Source: Hyphomonadaceae bacterium
GTDB taxonomy: Bacteria > Pseudomonadota > Alphaproteobacteria > Caulobacterales > Aquidulcibacteraceae
NCBI GenBank assembly: GCA_016791425.1
Contig: JAEUMQ010000001.1
Coordinates: 1-33,137 of the forward strand
Direction: 5' to 3'
Length of the DNA: 33,137 bases
The translations under genes were made by a program, and so were the position numbers. The notes below the pieces were generated by a model. That model did not search any database. It was not told where the DNA came from and saw only the letters and a list, made by a program, of their open reading frames with translations. Shown here piece after piece: positions 1 through 7,366 of the stretch. Position 1 is the first letter of the stretch. The number at the start of each line of letters is the position of its first letter.

Positions 1-1
1 C

Positions 2-316
2 GAGACCTGGCGCGTCGCCTTCAAGCTGCTGCCGCCGCCGAGCCGCCGCGGCGCCGGCGCGCGCGGCTATTTCACGCCCTCGATCAATCAGCGCCCGCTG
101 GCCGCGCGCCTGGAAGCGCTGATCCGCGTCGTGCTCGATCCGGCGCGCCACGCCAAGCGCCTGGCGCGGCGCCTCGAACACCGCGCCCGCTTCCTCGCCA
201 AGGCCATCGCGCGCGTCTTCGATACGCCGCGCACGGACAAAAACCCGCTGCTGCGCATCGTCGAAGGCGCGCTCCACCTCGCCTGGCCCGCAAAACTCCG
301 CTTCGACAGCGGCTGA
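2..316 (+). CDS. C-terminal part of an unrecognised protein (5' end outside the window)
   Basis: An open frame enters from the left edge and runs 104 codons to TGA at 314-316. I do not recognise the product. The visible part is strongly basic and rich in Arg, Ala and Leu, with a likely helical stretch RHAKRLARRLEHRARFLAKA and the ending AKLRFDSG. No membrane segment, signal peptide or catalytic motif is visible. A GTG at 131 could be read as a start, but the frame is open upstream with similar composition (for example GYFTPSINQRPLAARLEAL), so truncation by the window edge is more likely than a 61-residue gene. A 78-bp gap follows before the next gene on the same strand. Confidence 0.55.
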   Translation, partial: ETWRVAFKLLPPPSRRGAGARGYFTPSINQRPLAARLEALIRVVLDPARHAKRLARRLEHRARFLAKAIARVFDTPRTDKNPLLRIVEGALHLAWPAKLRFDSG

Positions 317-394
317 CCATCGCCCGGCCGCCGCGACCGCTCAAACTTTTGATCCGCATCCGCGCCTCGCGCGTACTCCCCTGAGGAGACCCGC

Positions 395-1042
395 ATGCGC
401 GCCCTCATTTTCGCCATCGCCCTTCTCGCGCCCACCAGCGCCTTTGCCGCGAGCACGCCCGGCCGCGTCGCCTTCGACGTCTTCCGCAACGGCCAGCCCT
501 TCGGCACGCACGTCGTCGAAGTCACCGCCCGCGACGGCCGCCTGGAAGTCGCCAGCCGCGCCGAGCTGCGTGCCGGCTTGGGCCCGCTCACCGTCTTCCA
601 TTACGAGCACGTGTGCCGCGAAGCCTGGACCGGCGGCGCCCTCGTCGCGCTCGAATGCTCCACCCTGCGCAATGGCAAGCGCGTTCGCGTCGAAGCCCGG
701 CGTGAGAACGGAGTCCTCAAGGTCGCCAACGGCGCCGGCGAAGTGCAGTTCCCCGCGAGCGCGCTCCCGACCAGCTGGTGGACCAAGCCGCCCACCTCCC
801 TCACATCCATGATCGACACCGAGACCGGCCTGCGCCGTCCGTTGCGCGTCGTCGATCTCGGCAGGGGCCCTATCGATGTCGGCGGCCGCCGCATCGAGGC
901 CCAGCGCATCCGCATCGAAGGCGCGCTTGCCGCCGATCTCTGGTACGATGACGCCGGCCGCTGGATCGGCTGCGCCTTCACCGCCCGCGGCCAGCGGATC
1001 GAATACCGTCTCGTCAGCCCGCTGCAGTCGGCGCCAAGATGA
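395..1042 (+). CDS. Secreted DUF6134-like protein
   Basis: The 215-residue product starts with a typical Sec signal peptide (residues 1-19, cleavage after AFA), so it is exported to the periplasm. The mature part is predicted to be beta-rich, with a repeated pattern of short strands (VAFDVFRNGQPFGTHVVEV, HYEHVCREAW, RIRIEGALAADLWYDDAGRW). This resembles the alphaproteobacterial DUF6134 family of unknown function. The assignment is from memory of the family pattern and is moderate. Two cysteines in the early mature part (in HVCREAW and ALECSTL) could form a disulfide. The ATG at 395 has a GAGGAG ribosome site about 8 bases upstream. The gene stops exactly one base before the stop codon of the convergent Rieske gene, leaving no intergenic space. 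Confidence 0.75.
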   Translation: MRALIFAIALLAPTSAFAASTPGRVAFDVFRNGQPFGTHVVEVTARDGRLEVASRAELRAGLGPLTVFHYEHVCREAWTGGALVALECSTLRNGKRVRVEARRENGVLKVANGAGEVQFPASALPTSWWTKPPTSLTSMIDTETGLRRPLRVVDLGRGPIDVGGRRIEAQRIRIEGALAADLWYDDAGRWIGCAFTARGQRIEYRLVSPLQSAPR

Positions 1043-2065
1043 TCAATCGAGACGATCGAGCGCGGCGCGCACCATCGCCTGGAAGGCGCCCACGCCGCTC
1101 TCGTGCTTCGGCGACAGCCGCCCCCTCGCATAGACGCCGGCGTTGAGATTTTCCTGCACCCGCTCGACGATCCACTTGTCCTCGTTCGCCACCGCATCGG
1201 AAAGCGCCAGCGTCTCGACGGAAAGCTCATGGCCCGGCGGCATGAGATAAAGATAGTCGAGCCGCGTGCCTTCGCCCCCGATCGGACTCATCCGCTCGAT
1301 CATCAGCCCCGTCTGATAGACGTTGAACGCGATGTTCGGCCACACCCAGGCGAAGAACCCGCCATAGATCGCATCCTTCACTTTCGCCGGCGCATCGTTC
1401 CAGATCACCCGCCCTTCGACCCGGACCGAATAGCGCGGCGTATCCAGCTCCGCATCGAGCCCCGGATGCAGAATGGGAATGTGATACCCTTCGAGATAGT
1501 TCTCGACATAGGTCTTCCAGTTGCACTTCAGATGATGCCGCCGCGTTCCCGCGATATGATGCCCGCTCCAATCGCTCTCCCCAAGCGCCCGATCGAGCGG
1601 CGCCAGCAGATCCCCGAGGGCGCCCGCCTTCTCGTCCAGCGCCGCGAACACGAGCCCGCGCCAGCTCTCCACGCGCACCGGGAAGAGCGAAAAATCCCGC
1701 ACGTCGAAATCGCCCGCCGCACCGAAATCGCGCGCAGTCTTCAAGCGACCGTCGAGCGCATAGCGCCAGCCATGATAGCGGCAAACGAGCTCGCTCTTTT
1801 CGCAAACGCCGGAAGCCGTGTCCGTCAGCGGCCCGGCGCGATGGCGGCAGACATTGTGGAAGCCGCGAAACCCGCCCGAACCATCGCGCACGACCACGAT
1901 CGGATAGCCCGCCAGCGTCTCCGCCACGTATGAAGACGGCCCGGGCCACGCGCTCGCATGCCCCAGAAAATGCCAGCTGCGCGCGAACACGCCCGCGCGC
2001 TCTTGCCGCCATCGGCTCTCGCCGCTGTACCAATCCGCCGGCGCGGTCTGCGAGGTCTCGCCCAT
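1043..2065 (-). CDS. Rieske non-haem iron oxygenase, alpha subunit type
   Basis: This 340-residue protein should hydroxylate or demethylate a small organic substrate, using electrons passed from its Rieske cluster to a mononuclear iron. The N-terminal Rieske domain has CRHRAGPL (Cys73, His75) and CRYHGW (Cys95, His98), the ligands of a 2Fe-2S centre. The catalytic domain has the iron-binding pair His195 and His200 in NYLEGYHIPILHPGLD. The family tail ERVQENLNAGVYARGRLSP is also present. Size and layout fit the carnitine/choline-monooxygenase-like and aromatic-ring-hydroxylating group, but the substrate cannot be read from sequence. It needs a separate reductase, and none is nearby. It is divergent from matB across a 62-bp gap holding an inverted repeat, so the two may be regulated together. 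Confidence 0.88.
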   Translation of the reverse strand: MGETSQTAPADWYSGESRWRQERAGVFARSWHFLGHASAWPGPSSYVAETLAGYPIVVVRDGSGGFRGFHNVCRHRAGPLTDTASGVCEKSELVCRYHGWRYALDGRLKTARDFGAAGDFDVRDFSLFPVRVESWRGLVFAALDEKAGALGDLLAPLDRALGESDWSGHHIAGTRRHHLKCNWKTYVENYLEGYHIPILHPGLDAELDTPRYSVRVEGRVIWNDAPAKVKDAIYGGFFAWVWPNIAFNVYQTGLMIERMSPIGGEGTRLDYLYLMPPGHELSVETLALSDAVANEDKWIVERVQENLNAGVYARGRLSPKHESGVGAFQAMVRAALDRLD

Positions 2066-2089
2066 CGGCCCATTGTGATACGAGCCAAT

Positions 2090-2120
2090 CCTGGCTTAGG
2101 GAAGTCGCCCGCAAGCCAGG
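2090..2120. promoter_or_regulatory. Inverted repeat between Rieske oxygenase and matB
   Basis: CCTGGCTT at 2090-2097 is matched perfectly by AAGCCAGG at 2113-2120, with 15 bases between. It fills most of the 62-bp gap between two divergent genes. The right arm contains the AGG that is the only ribosome-site candidate for matB (ATG at 2128). It could be an operator for an unseen regulator, or an RNA hairpin that hides the matB ribosome site. Function is inference. Confidence 0.45.
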
Positions 2121-2127
2121 TCCCCCG

Positions 2128-3612
2128 ATGAGCCACAACCTCTACGCACTCTTCCGCGCCCGCTTCGCCGCGCGCCTCCAAGCGCCCTGCTTTCTCGGCG
2201 CGGACGGCGCGGTCTTCAGCTTCGCCGCGCTCGACGATCTGTCCGCCCGCTTCGCCGCGCTCCTGCGCGCGCGCGGCGCTCGGCCCGGCGAGCGCGTTCT
2301 GGTGCAGGCGGAGAAGTCCATCGGCGCGGTCGCGCTCTATCTTGCGTGCCTGCGCGTCGGCGCCGTCTACACGCCCCTCAACCCCGCCTACACCGACGCC
2401 GAAGTCGATTACTTCATCTCCGATTGCGAGCCGGTTCTCGCGGTGCTCGCCAGGCCGCGCGAAACGAAGGCGCCGGCCGTCGAGTGTCTGGGTACGGACG
2501 AAGCCTCGCCCTTCTGGCGCGCCGCCCTCGCCGCCGACCCCGACCACGCGCTCGCCGACCGCGCCAGCGACGACATCGCTGCGATCCTTTACACCTCCGG
2601 CACCACCGGCCGCTCCAAGGGCGCGATGCTCTCCATCGGCAACCTCGCCTCGAACGCGCTCACGCTGCACGAGCTCTGGGGCTTCCGCCCCGACGACATC
2701 CTCATCCACGCGCTGCCCATATTCCACGTGCACGGATTGTTCGTGGCGCTGCATTGCCAGCTCCTCAACGCGACGCCTGCGATCTTCCTCGCCAAGTTCG
2801 ACGCCGCCGAGATCCGCGCGCTTCTCCCGCGCGCAACCATGCTCATGGGCGTGCCGACCTTCTACACCCGCCTCCTCTCGCTGCCCGGCTTCGGCCGCGC
2901 CGATTGCGCCTCGATGCGCCTCTTCATCTCCGGGTCCGCGCCGCTGCTCGCCGAGACCCATCGCGAATTCGAGGCGCGCACCGGCCATCGCATCCTCGAG
3001 CGTTACGGCATGACCGAAGCCGGCATGATCACTTCCAATCCGCTCGACGGCGAGCGCATCCCGGGCACCGTCGGCTATCCGTTGCCCGGCGTTTCCATCC
3101 GCAGCGTCGATGAGGCCGGCCGCACGGTCCCTGCGGGCGAGCCCGGCGTGATCGAGATCGCCGGCCCGAACGTCTTCCAGGGCTATTGGCGCATGCCGGA
3201 AAAGACCGCGTCTGAATTCCGCGACGGCTTCTTCGTCACCGGCGATGTCGGAACCATCGCTGAGGACGGACGCGTCGCGATCGTCGGCCGCGCCAAGGAC
3301 CTGATCATCTCCGGCGGCTTCAACATCTACCCCAAGGAGATCGAGGACGTGCTCGACGCCTGCGACGGCGTTTCAGAATCCGCGGTGATCGGCGTTCCGC
3401 ATCCTGATTTCGGCGAGGCCGTCGTCGCGCTGGTCGTGAAAAGGCCCAACGCCTCCCCTCGCATGCAGAGTCTGGAATCCGCCGTCGCCGAGAAGCTCGC
3501 CCGCTTCAAGCATCCCCGCGCCATCCTCATCCTGGAGGATCTCCCCCGCAACGCCATGGGCAAGGTCCAGAAGAACGTGCTCCGCGAGACGTACCGCGAC
3601 ATTCTGAAGTGA
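2128..3612 (+). CDS. matB: Malonyl-CoA synthetase (acyl-CoA synthetase/AMP-ligase family)
   Basis: The enzyme should activate malonate with ATP and CoA to malonyl-CoA in the cytoplasm by way of a malonyl-adenylate. The 494-residue protein matches MatB in length and in many signature blocks: EKSIGAVALYLACLRVGAVY near residue 55, the phosphate-binding YTSGTTGRSKG at 155-165, HALPIFHVHGLFVAL, TMLMGVPTFYTRLL, LFISGSAPLLAETH, ERYGMTEAGM, GYWRMPEKTASEF, and the C-terminal hinge and lysine region (SGGFNIYPKEIED, PRNAMGKVQKNVLRE). The start at 2128 was chosen because similarity to MatB begins there; the open frame extends upstream into the divergent gene. No malonate decarboxylase or transporter is next to it, so its role is probably salvage of free malonate. 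It converges on dnaE2 across a shared hairpin. Confidence 0.9.
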   Translation: MSHNLYALFRARFAARLQAPCFLGADGAVFSFAALDDLSARFAALLRARGARPGERVLVQAEKSIGAVALYLACLRVGAVYTPLNPAYTDAEVDYFISDCEPVLAVLARPRETKAPAVECLGTDEASPFWRAALAADPDHALADRASDDIAAILYTSGTTGRSKGAMLSIGNLASNALTLHELWGFRPDDILIHALPIFHVHGLFVALHCQLLNATPAIFLAKFDAAEIRALLPRATMLMGVPTFYTRLLSLPGFGRADCASMRLFISGSAPLLAETHREFEARTGHRILERYGMTEAGMITSNPLDGERIPGTVGYPLPGVSIRSVDEAGRTVPAGEPGVIEIAGPNVFQGYWRMPEKTASEFRDGFFVTGDVGTIAEDGRVAIVGRAKDLIISGGFNIYPKEIEDVLDACDGVSESAVIGVPHPDFGEAVVALVVKRPNASPRMQSLESAVAEKLARFKHPRAILILEDLPRNAMGKVQKNVLRETYRDILK

Positions 3613-3616
3613 AGCG

Positions 3617-3648
3617 CTTCTCTCTCCCGCCGGCGCGGGAGCGAGAAG
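3617..3648. terminator. Bidirectional hairpin between matB and dnaE2
   Basis: The 36-bp gap between the two convergent genes is almost entirely a hairpin. The arms at 3617-3630 and 3635-3648 are 14 bases each with a single mismatch, around the loop CGGC. It can end transcription from either side. There is no T-run, so it may act only as a roadblock or an mRNA 3'-end stabiliser. Confidence 0.65.
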
Positions 3649-6600
3649 TCAGTGGAAGTTCCGCCCCTTCGGCATCACGCTTTCCGCGCGGAGATCATGG
3701 CGGATCTTTCGCGGATGCTGCCGCGCATCGCTCCCCGGCCGCCGCACTTCATCCGCCCGCGCCGGAACATTGGCGAAATCCGCAACCGACAGCTTCGCCA
3801 AGAGCGGCGTGAAATCGATCAGCCGCTCGGCGACCACATGCACGACCCCATTGGCGTTCTGCACGATCCCATCGACCGCGCAGAGCCTCGCCCCCAGCAC
3901 TTGCGCGCGGAATTGCTCGAACACTTTCGGCCACACGATGATGTTGGCGATGTGCGCTTCATCCTGCAGCGTCATGAAGATCACTCCCGACGCCGTCCCC
4001 GGCCGCTGCCGCACGAGCACGAGCCCCGCCGCCCGCACGCGCGCATCGTTCGCCAGATCCGGCAGCCCATCGGCTCTGGTCACGCCGCGCGCCTCCAGCT
4101 CCGCGCGCAGCAGCGCCGCCGGATGCGCCTTCAGCGAAAGCCCGATCGTGCGATAATCCTCCACCACATGCTCCCCCATAAGCATCGACGGCAGCGGATA
4201 ATCCGGCTCCAGCGTGGGGGCCGCGCTTTGCACGAAGAGCGGCAGGTCTTCCTGCCCCCCCACCCGGTTCAGCCCCCGCGCAGCCCAAAGCGCATCGCGC
4301 CGATCCAGGCCCAGCGACCGGAACGCATCGGCCTCCGCCAATTTCTCGATCGTCGCCGGCGACAGCCCCGCGCGCAGCCACACATCCCGCACGGAATCAT
4401 AGCCGCGCCCGCGCCGCTCCACGAGCCGCTTCAATTCCTCCTCCGCCAATCCGCTGATCTGGCGAAATCCCATCCGCACCGCATGCGTGGACTTGACGTC
4501 TCCGCGCATGTCTTCGTGGCGTTCGTGCAGATGGTCCCGCGCGCACCTTTCACGCTCCTGTTCCAGACTGTTGTCCCAGTCCGAGCAATTCACATCCGGC
4601 GCGCGCGCTTCCACCCCATGCTCGATCGCATCGAGCACGATTTCCGACGGCGCATAAAATCCCATCGGTTGCGCGTTCAGCAGCGCCGCAGCGAACACAT
4701 CGGGAAAATAGCATTTGAGCCACGACGAAGCATACACAAGCAGCGCGAAGCTGGCCGCATGGCTTTCGGGAAACCCGTACTCGCCGAAGCCTTCGATCTG
4801 CGCGAAGCTCGCTTCGGCGAACGCGCGTTCGTAACCGTTGCCGATCATCCCGTTGATGAACTTTTCCTTCAATTGCCCGATCGTCCCGACGCGCCTGAAT
4901 GTCGCCATCGCACGCCGCAGCTTATCGGCTTCCGGGGGCGAGAACCCCGCCGCGACGATCGCGATCTGCATCGCCTGCTCCTGGAAGAGCGGCACGCCCA
5001 AGGTCCGCTTCAACACCTCGCGCAACGCTTCGGACGGATAGCTGACCTCCTCGATCCCCTGCCTGCGCTTCAGGTACGGATGCACCATTCCGCCCTGGAT
5101 CGGCCCCGGCCGCACGATCGCCACCTCGATGACGAGATCGTAGAAGCACTCCGGCCTGAGCCGCGGCAGCATCGACATCTGCGCTCGGCTCTCCACCTGG
5201 AAGACGCCGATCGAATCCGCCCGCTTCAGCATCGCATAGACGCGCGGATCCTCCTTCGGCAGCGAGCTGATCGTGAGCGTAATGAGCGCCCCCCCCCCCC
5301 CTTGCGGGGAGGGGGTAGGGGGTGGGGGGCGATCCGCTAGGCCAAACGCTTCAGAATCAACGCAACGACGTTCGCTCAATTCCGCAGGCGCTTGCACGCT
5401 TGCACGCCCCCCACCCCCTACCCCCTCCCCGCAAGGGGGAGGGGAAGCCTCTTCCTGCGGCGTCAGCCGCGCCCAATTCGGATAATGCGCGTTGACGAGA
5501 TCGAACGCCTTCTTGATGCACGTGAGCATCCCGAGGCCCAAGAGATCGACCTTCAGGATCTTCAGTTCCTCCAGATCGTCCTTGTCCCATTCCACGACCG
5601 TGCGGTCCTCCATCGCCGCGTTCTGGATCGGCACGATATCGTCGAGCTGCTCGCGCGTGATCACGAACCCGCCCACGTGCTGCGACAGATGCCGTGGAAA
5701 GCCGCGCAGCTCCTGCACCAACCGCAAGCATGTCATCAGCCGCCCGTCGCGCGGATCGAGCCCCAGCTCTTTGAGGTCGATCTCCGCGACCGCTTTGCTC
5801 CACCATTGCTGCGTCTTGGAGAGCGCCGCGATCCGATCCTCCGAATACCCGAACGCCTTGCACACCTCGCGGATCGCGCTCCGCCCCCGATAGCAGATCA
5901 GCGTCGCCGCCAGCGCGGCCCGATGGCGCCCGTATTTCTTGTAGACGTACTGGATCACCTCCTCGCGCCGCTCGTGCTCGAAATCGACGTCGATGTCCGG
6001 CGGCTCGTTACGCTCGGTGGAGACGAAGCGGTCGAAGAGGAGATCGAAGCGCGCGGGATCGACTTCCGTGACCCCGAGGCAATAGCAGACCGTCGAATTC
6101 GCCGCTGATCCGCGCCCCTGGCACAGGATCGGCTCTTTCGGATTGCCGTCCTTGTCATAGGGCGAGCGCGCGAACTTCACGATGTCCTGCACGGTGAGAA
6201 AGTAAGGCGCGTACTTGAGCTGCGCGATGATCCCGAGTTCGCGGACCAGAAGATCGCGCACCTTCTGCGGCACGCCGTTCGGATAGCGCGTCTCGGCGCC
6301 CTTCCACGCCAGCGCCTCGAGCGCCGTTTGCGCGTCGGGATAGCCATCGATCACTTCATCCGGGTACTGATAGGAAAGCTCGTCGAGCGAGAACGCGATC
6401 CCGTCGAGGAACGCCGCCGTCTCCGCCACAACCTCCGGCGCATCCCGATAAAGCCGCGCCATCTCCTCCGGCGCCTTCAGATGCCGCTCGCCATTCGCCG
6501 CCAGCAGCGTTCCGGCAGCGTCGAGCGTCGTCTTCTCGCGGATGCAGGTGAGCACATCCAGCAGCGCGCGCCGTTCGGGAACATGATGCAGCGGCTCGCT

Positions 6601-7158
6601 CGTCGCGATGAGCCTGGCGCCCGTCTCCTGCGCCAATTGCTTCAGCACCCGCAGCCGCCGGCGATCCTCGCCGTCGAACACGAAGCGCGCCGCAAGCCAC
6701 GCCTCCCCCGCGCGTTCACGAACGGCCTTGAGACACGCGCGCAAGCTCTCATCCGGCGCCGATCCCGCGGCCAGAACCGGCGCCACGATCGCCTGCAATC
6801 CATCGCAATGATCGATGAGATCGCGAAGATCGAGCCAGCACGCGCCTTTCGGCGCGCGCCTGTTTCCGAGCGTCAGCAGCCGCGTGAGCCGCGCATAGGC
6901 GGCCCGATCTTTCGGAAAGACGAGAATGTCCGGCGTTCCGTCTTGAAAAACCAATCGCGCGCCGACCGCGAGCTTGAGCTTCGCCTCCTTCGCCGCCGCA
7001 TGCGCACGCACGATGCCTGCAAGCGAATTGCGGTCCGCGACCCCGAGCCCTTTGAGGCCCAGCGCCTTGGCCTGCATGACGAGCTCCTCCCCGTGCGAAG
7101 CCCCGCGCAGAAAGGAGAAGTTCGTCGTCGCGCACAGCTCCGCGAACGCCACGCTCAT
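3649..7158 (-). CDS. dnaE2: Error-prone DNA polymerase III alpha subunit (DnaE2/ImuC), carrying an in-frame palindromic repeat
   Basis: This is the catalytic polymerase of the SOS mutasome, which copies past DNA lesions with low fidelity. It has an N-terminal PHP domain (start VAFAELCATTNFSFLRGASH), a C-family polymerase core with the catalytic aspartates in PDIDVDFE at 387-394, the block ADSIGVFQVESRAQMSMLPR, and a C-terminal OB fold. The ATG at 7158 was chosen because GGAGG stands six bases before it and family similarity begins there. At 1169 residues it is longer than the roughly 1,050-1,100 usual for DnaE2. Much of the excess is residues 572-623, a Pro/Gly-rich insert encoded by a 154-bp palindromic element, placed just before the conserved LPKEDPRVYAML block. 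The frame stays open through it. A 13-C run lies at one end of the insert. Confidence 0.95.
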   Translation of the reverse strand: MSVAFAELCATTNFSFLRGASHGEELVMQAKALGLKGLGVADRNSLAGIVRAHAAAKEAKLKLAVGARLVFQDGTPDILVFPKDRAAYARLTRLLTLGNRRAPKGACWLDLRDLIDHCDGLQAIVAPVLAAGSAPDESLRACLKAVRERAGEAWLAARFVFDGEDRRRLRVLKQLAQETGARLIATSEPLHHVPERRALLDVLTCIREKTTLDAAGTLLAANGERHLKAPEEMARLYRDAPEVVAETAAFLDGIAFSLDELSYQYPDEVIDGYPDAQTALEALAWKGAETRYPNGVPQKVRDLLVRELGIIAQLKYAPYFLTVQDIVKFARSPYDKDGNPKEPILCQGRGSAANSTVCYCLGVTEVDPARFDLLFDRFVSTERNEPPDIDVDFEHERREEVIQYVYKKYGRHRAALAATLICYRGRSAIREVCKAFGYSEDRIAALSKTQQWWSKAVAEIDLKELGLDPRDGRLMTCLRLVQELRGFPRHLSQHVGGFVITREQLDDIVPIQNAAMEDRTVVEWDKDDLEELKILKVDLLGLGMLTCIKKAFDLVNAHYPNWARLTPQEEASPPPCGEGVGGGGRASVQAPAELSERRCVDSEAFGLADRPPPPTPSPQGGGGALITLTISSLPKEDPRVYAMLKRADSIGVFQVESRAQMSMLPRLRPECFYDLVIEVAIVRPGPIQGGMVHPYLKRRQGIEEVSYPSEALREVLKRTLGVPLFQEQAMQIAIVAAGFSPPEADKLRRAMATFRRVGTIGQLKEKFINGMIGNGYERAFAEASFAQIEGFGEYGFPESHAASFALLVYASSWLKCYFPDVFAAALLNAQPMGFYAPSEIVLDAIEHGVEARAPDVNCSDWDNSLEQERERCARDHLHERHEDMRGDVKSTHAVRMGFRQISGLAEEELKRLVERRGRGYDSVRDVWLRAGLSPATIEKLAEADAFRSLGLDRRDALWAARGLNRVGGQEDLPLFVQSAAPTLEPDYPLPSMLMGEHVVEDYRTIGLSLKAHPAALLRAELEARGVTRADGLPDLANDARVRAAGLVLVRQRPGTASGVIFMTLQDEAHIANIIVWPKVFEQFRAQVLGARLCAVDGIVQNANGVVHVVAERLIDFTPLLAKLSVADFANVPARADEVRRPGSDARQHPRKIRHDLRAESVMPKGRNFH
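5289..5444. repeat. Family 1 palindromic repeat doublet inside dnaE2, with a 13-C run
   Basis: A perfect 34-bp inverted repeat (5297-5330 against 5406-5439) brackets a 75-bp centre. Each arm is itself a small hairpin of the type CCCCTCCCCGCAAGGGGAGG, so the unit looks like two REP-like sequences head to head (a REPIN). A run of 13 C residues fills 5289-5301. The G-runs (GGGGAGGGGGTAGGGGGTGG, 5307 onward) also fit a G-quadruplex pattern. The dnaE2 reading frame passes through without a stop. The related copy is at 7200-7350. Confidence 0.85.
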
Positions 7159-7199
7159 GACGCGCCTCCGCTGGCGCAAGCATCTCCAAGCACGCGCGG

Positions 7200-7350
7200 C
7201 CCCCTCCCCTTGAGGGGAGGGGGGAGGGGGTGGGGTGTTGCGCGACGATACAAAGCTAGGCGCGCGCTGGGCTGCTGTGGCTTGGTCAGCCAAAGCACTA
7301 ATTTCGGAGGCTCACCCCGCCCCCTGCCCCCTCCCCTCAAGGGGAGGGGG
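7200..7350. repeat. Family 1 palindromic repeat doublet between imuB and dnaE2
   Basis: The arms 7200-7237 and 7313-7350 are inverted copies of 38 bp with two mismatches, around a 75-bp centre. That spacing is the same as in the dnaE2 element, although the central sequences differ. It fills nearly all of the 208-bp gap between imuB (stop 7367) and dnaE2 (start 7158). In the imuB-dnaE2 transcript it would form a long hairpin and could lower dnaE2 expression relative to imuB. Each arm contains CCCCTCCCCTCAAGGGGAGG. Confidence 0.85.
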
Positions 7351-7366
7351 AGGCGTCCCAGCCTGA

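Noticed and set aside
4828-4850. GTAACC inside dnaE2 as another ECF promoter
   Set aside because: No CGAA or CGTC at the right distance and no gene start downstream on that strand.
7159-7293. Longer dnaE2 start at 7293
   Set aside because: The extra 45 residues are encoded by the family 1 repeat; GGAGG and family similarity support the ATG at 7158.
5289-7350. C/G-rich repeats as a CRISPR array or insertion sequence
   Set aside because: Only two units 2 kb apart, each an inverted pair, with no regular direct repeats and spacers, and no transposase or cas gene in the window.
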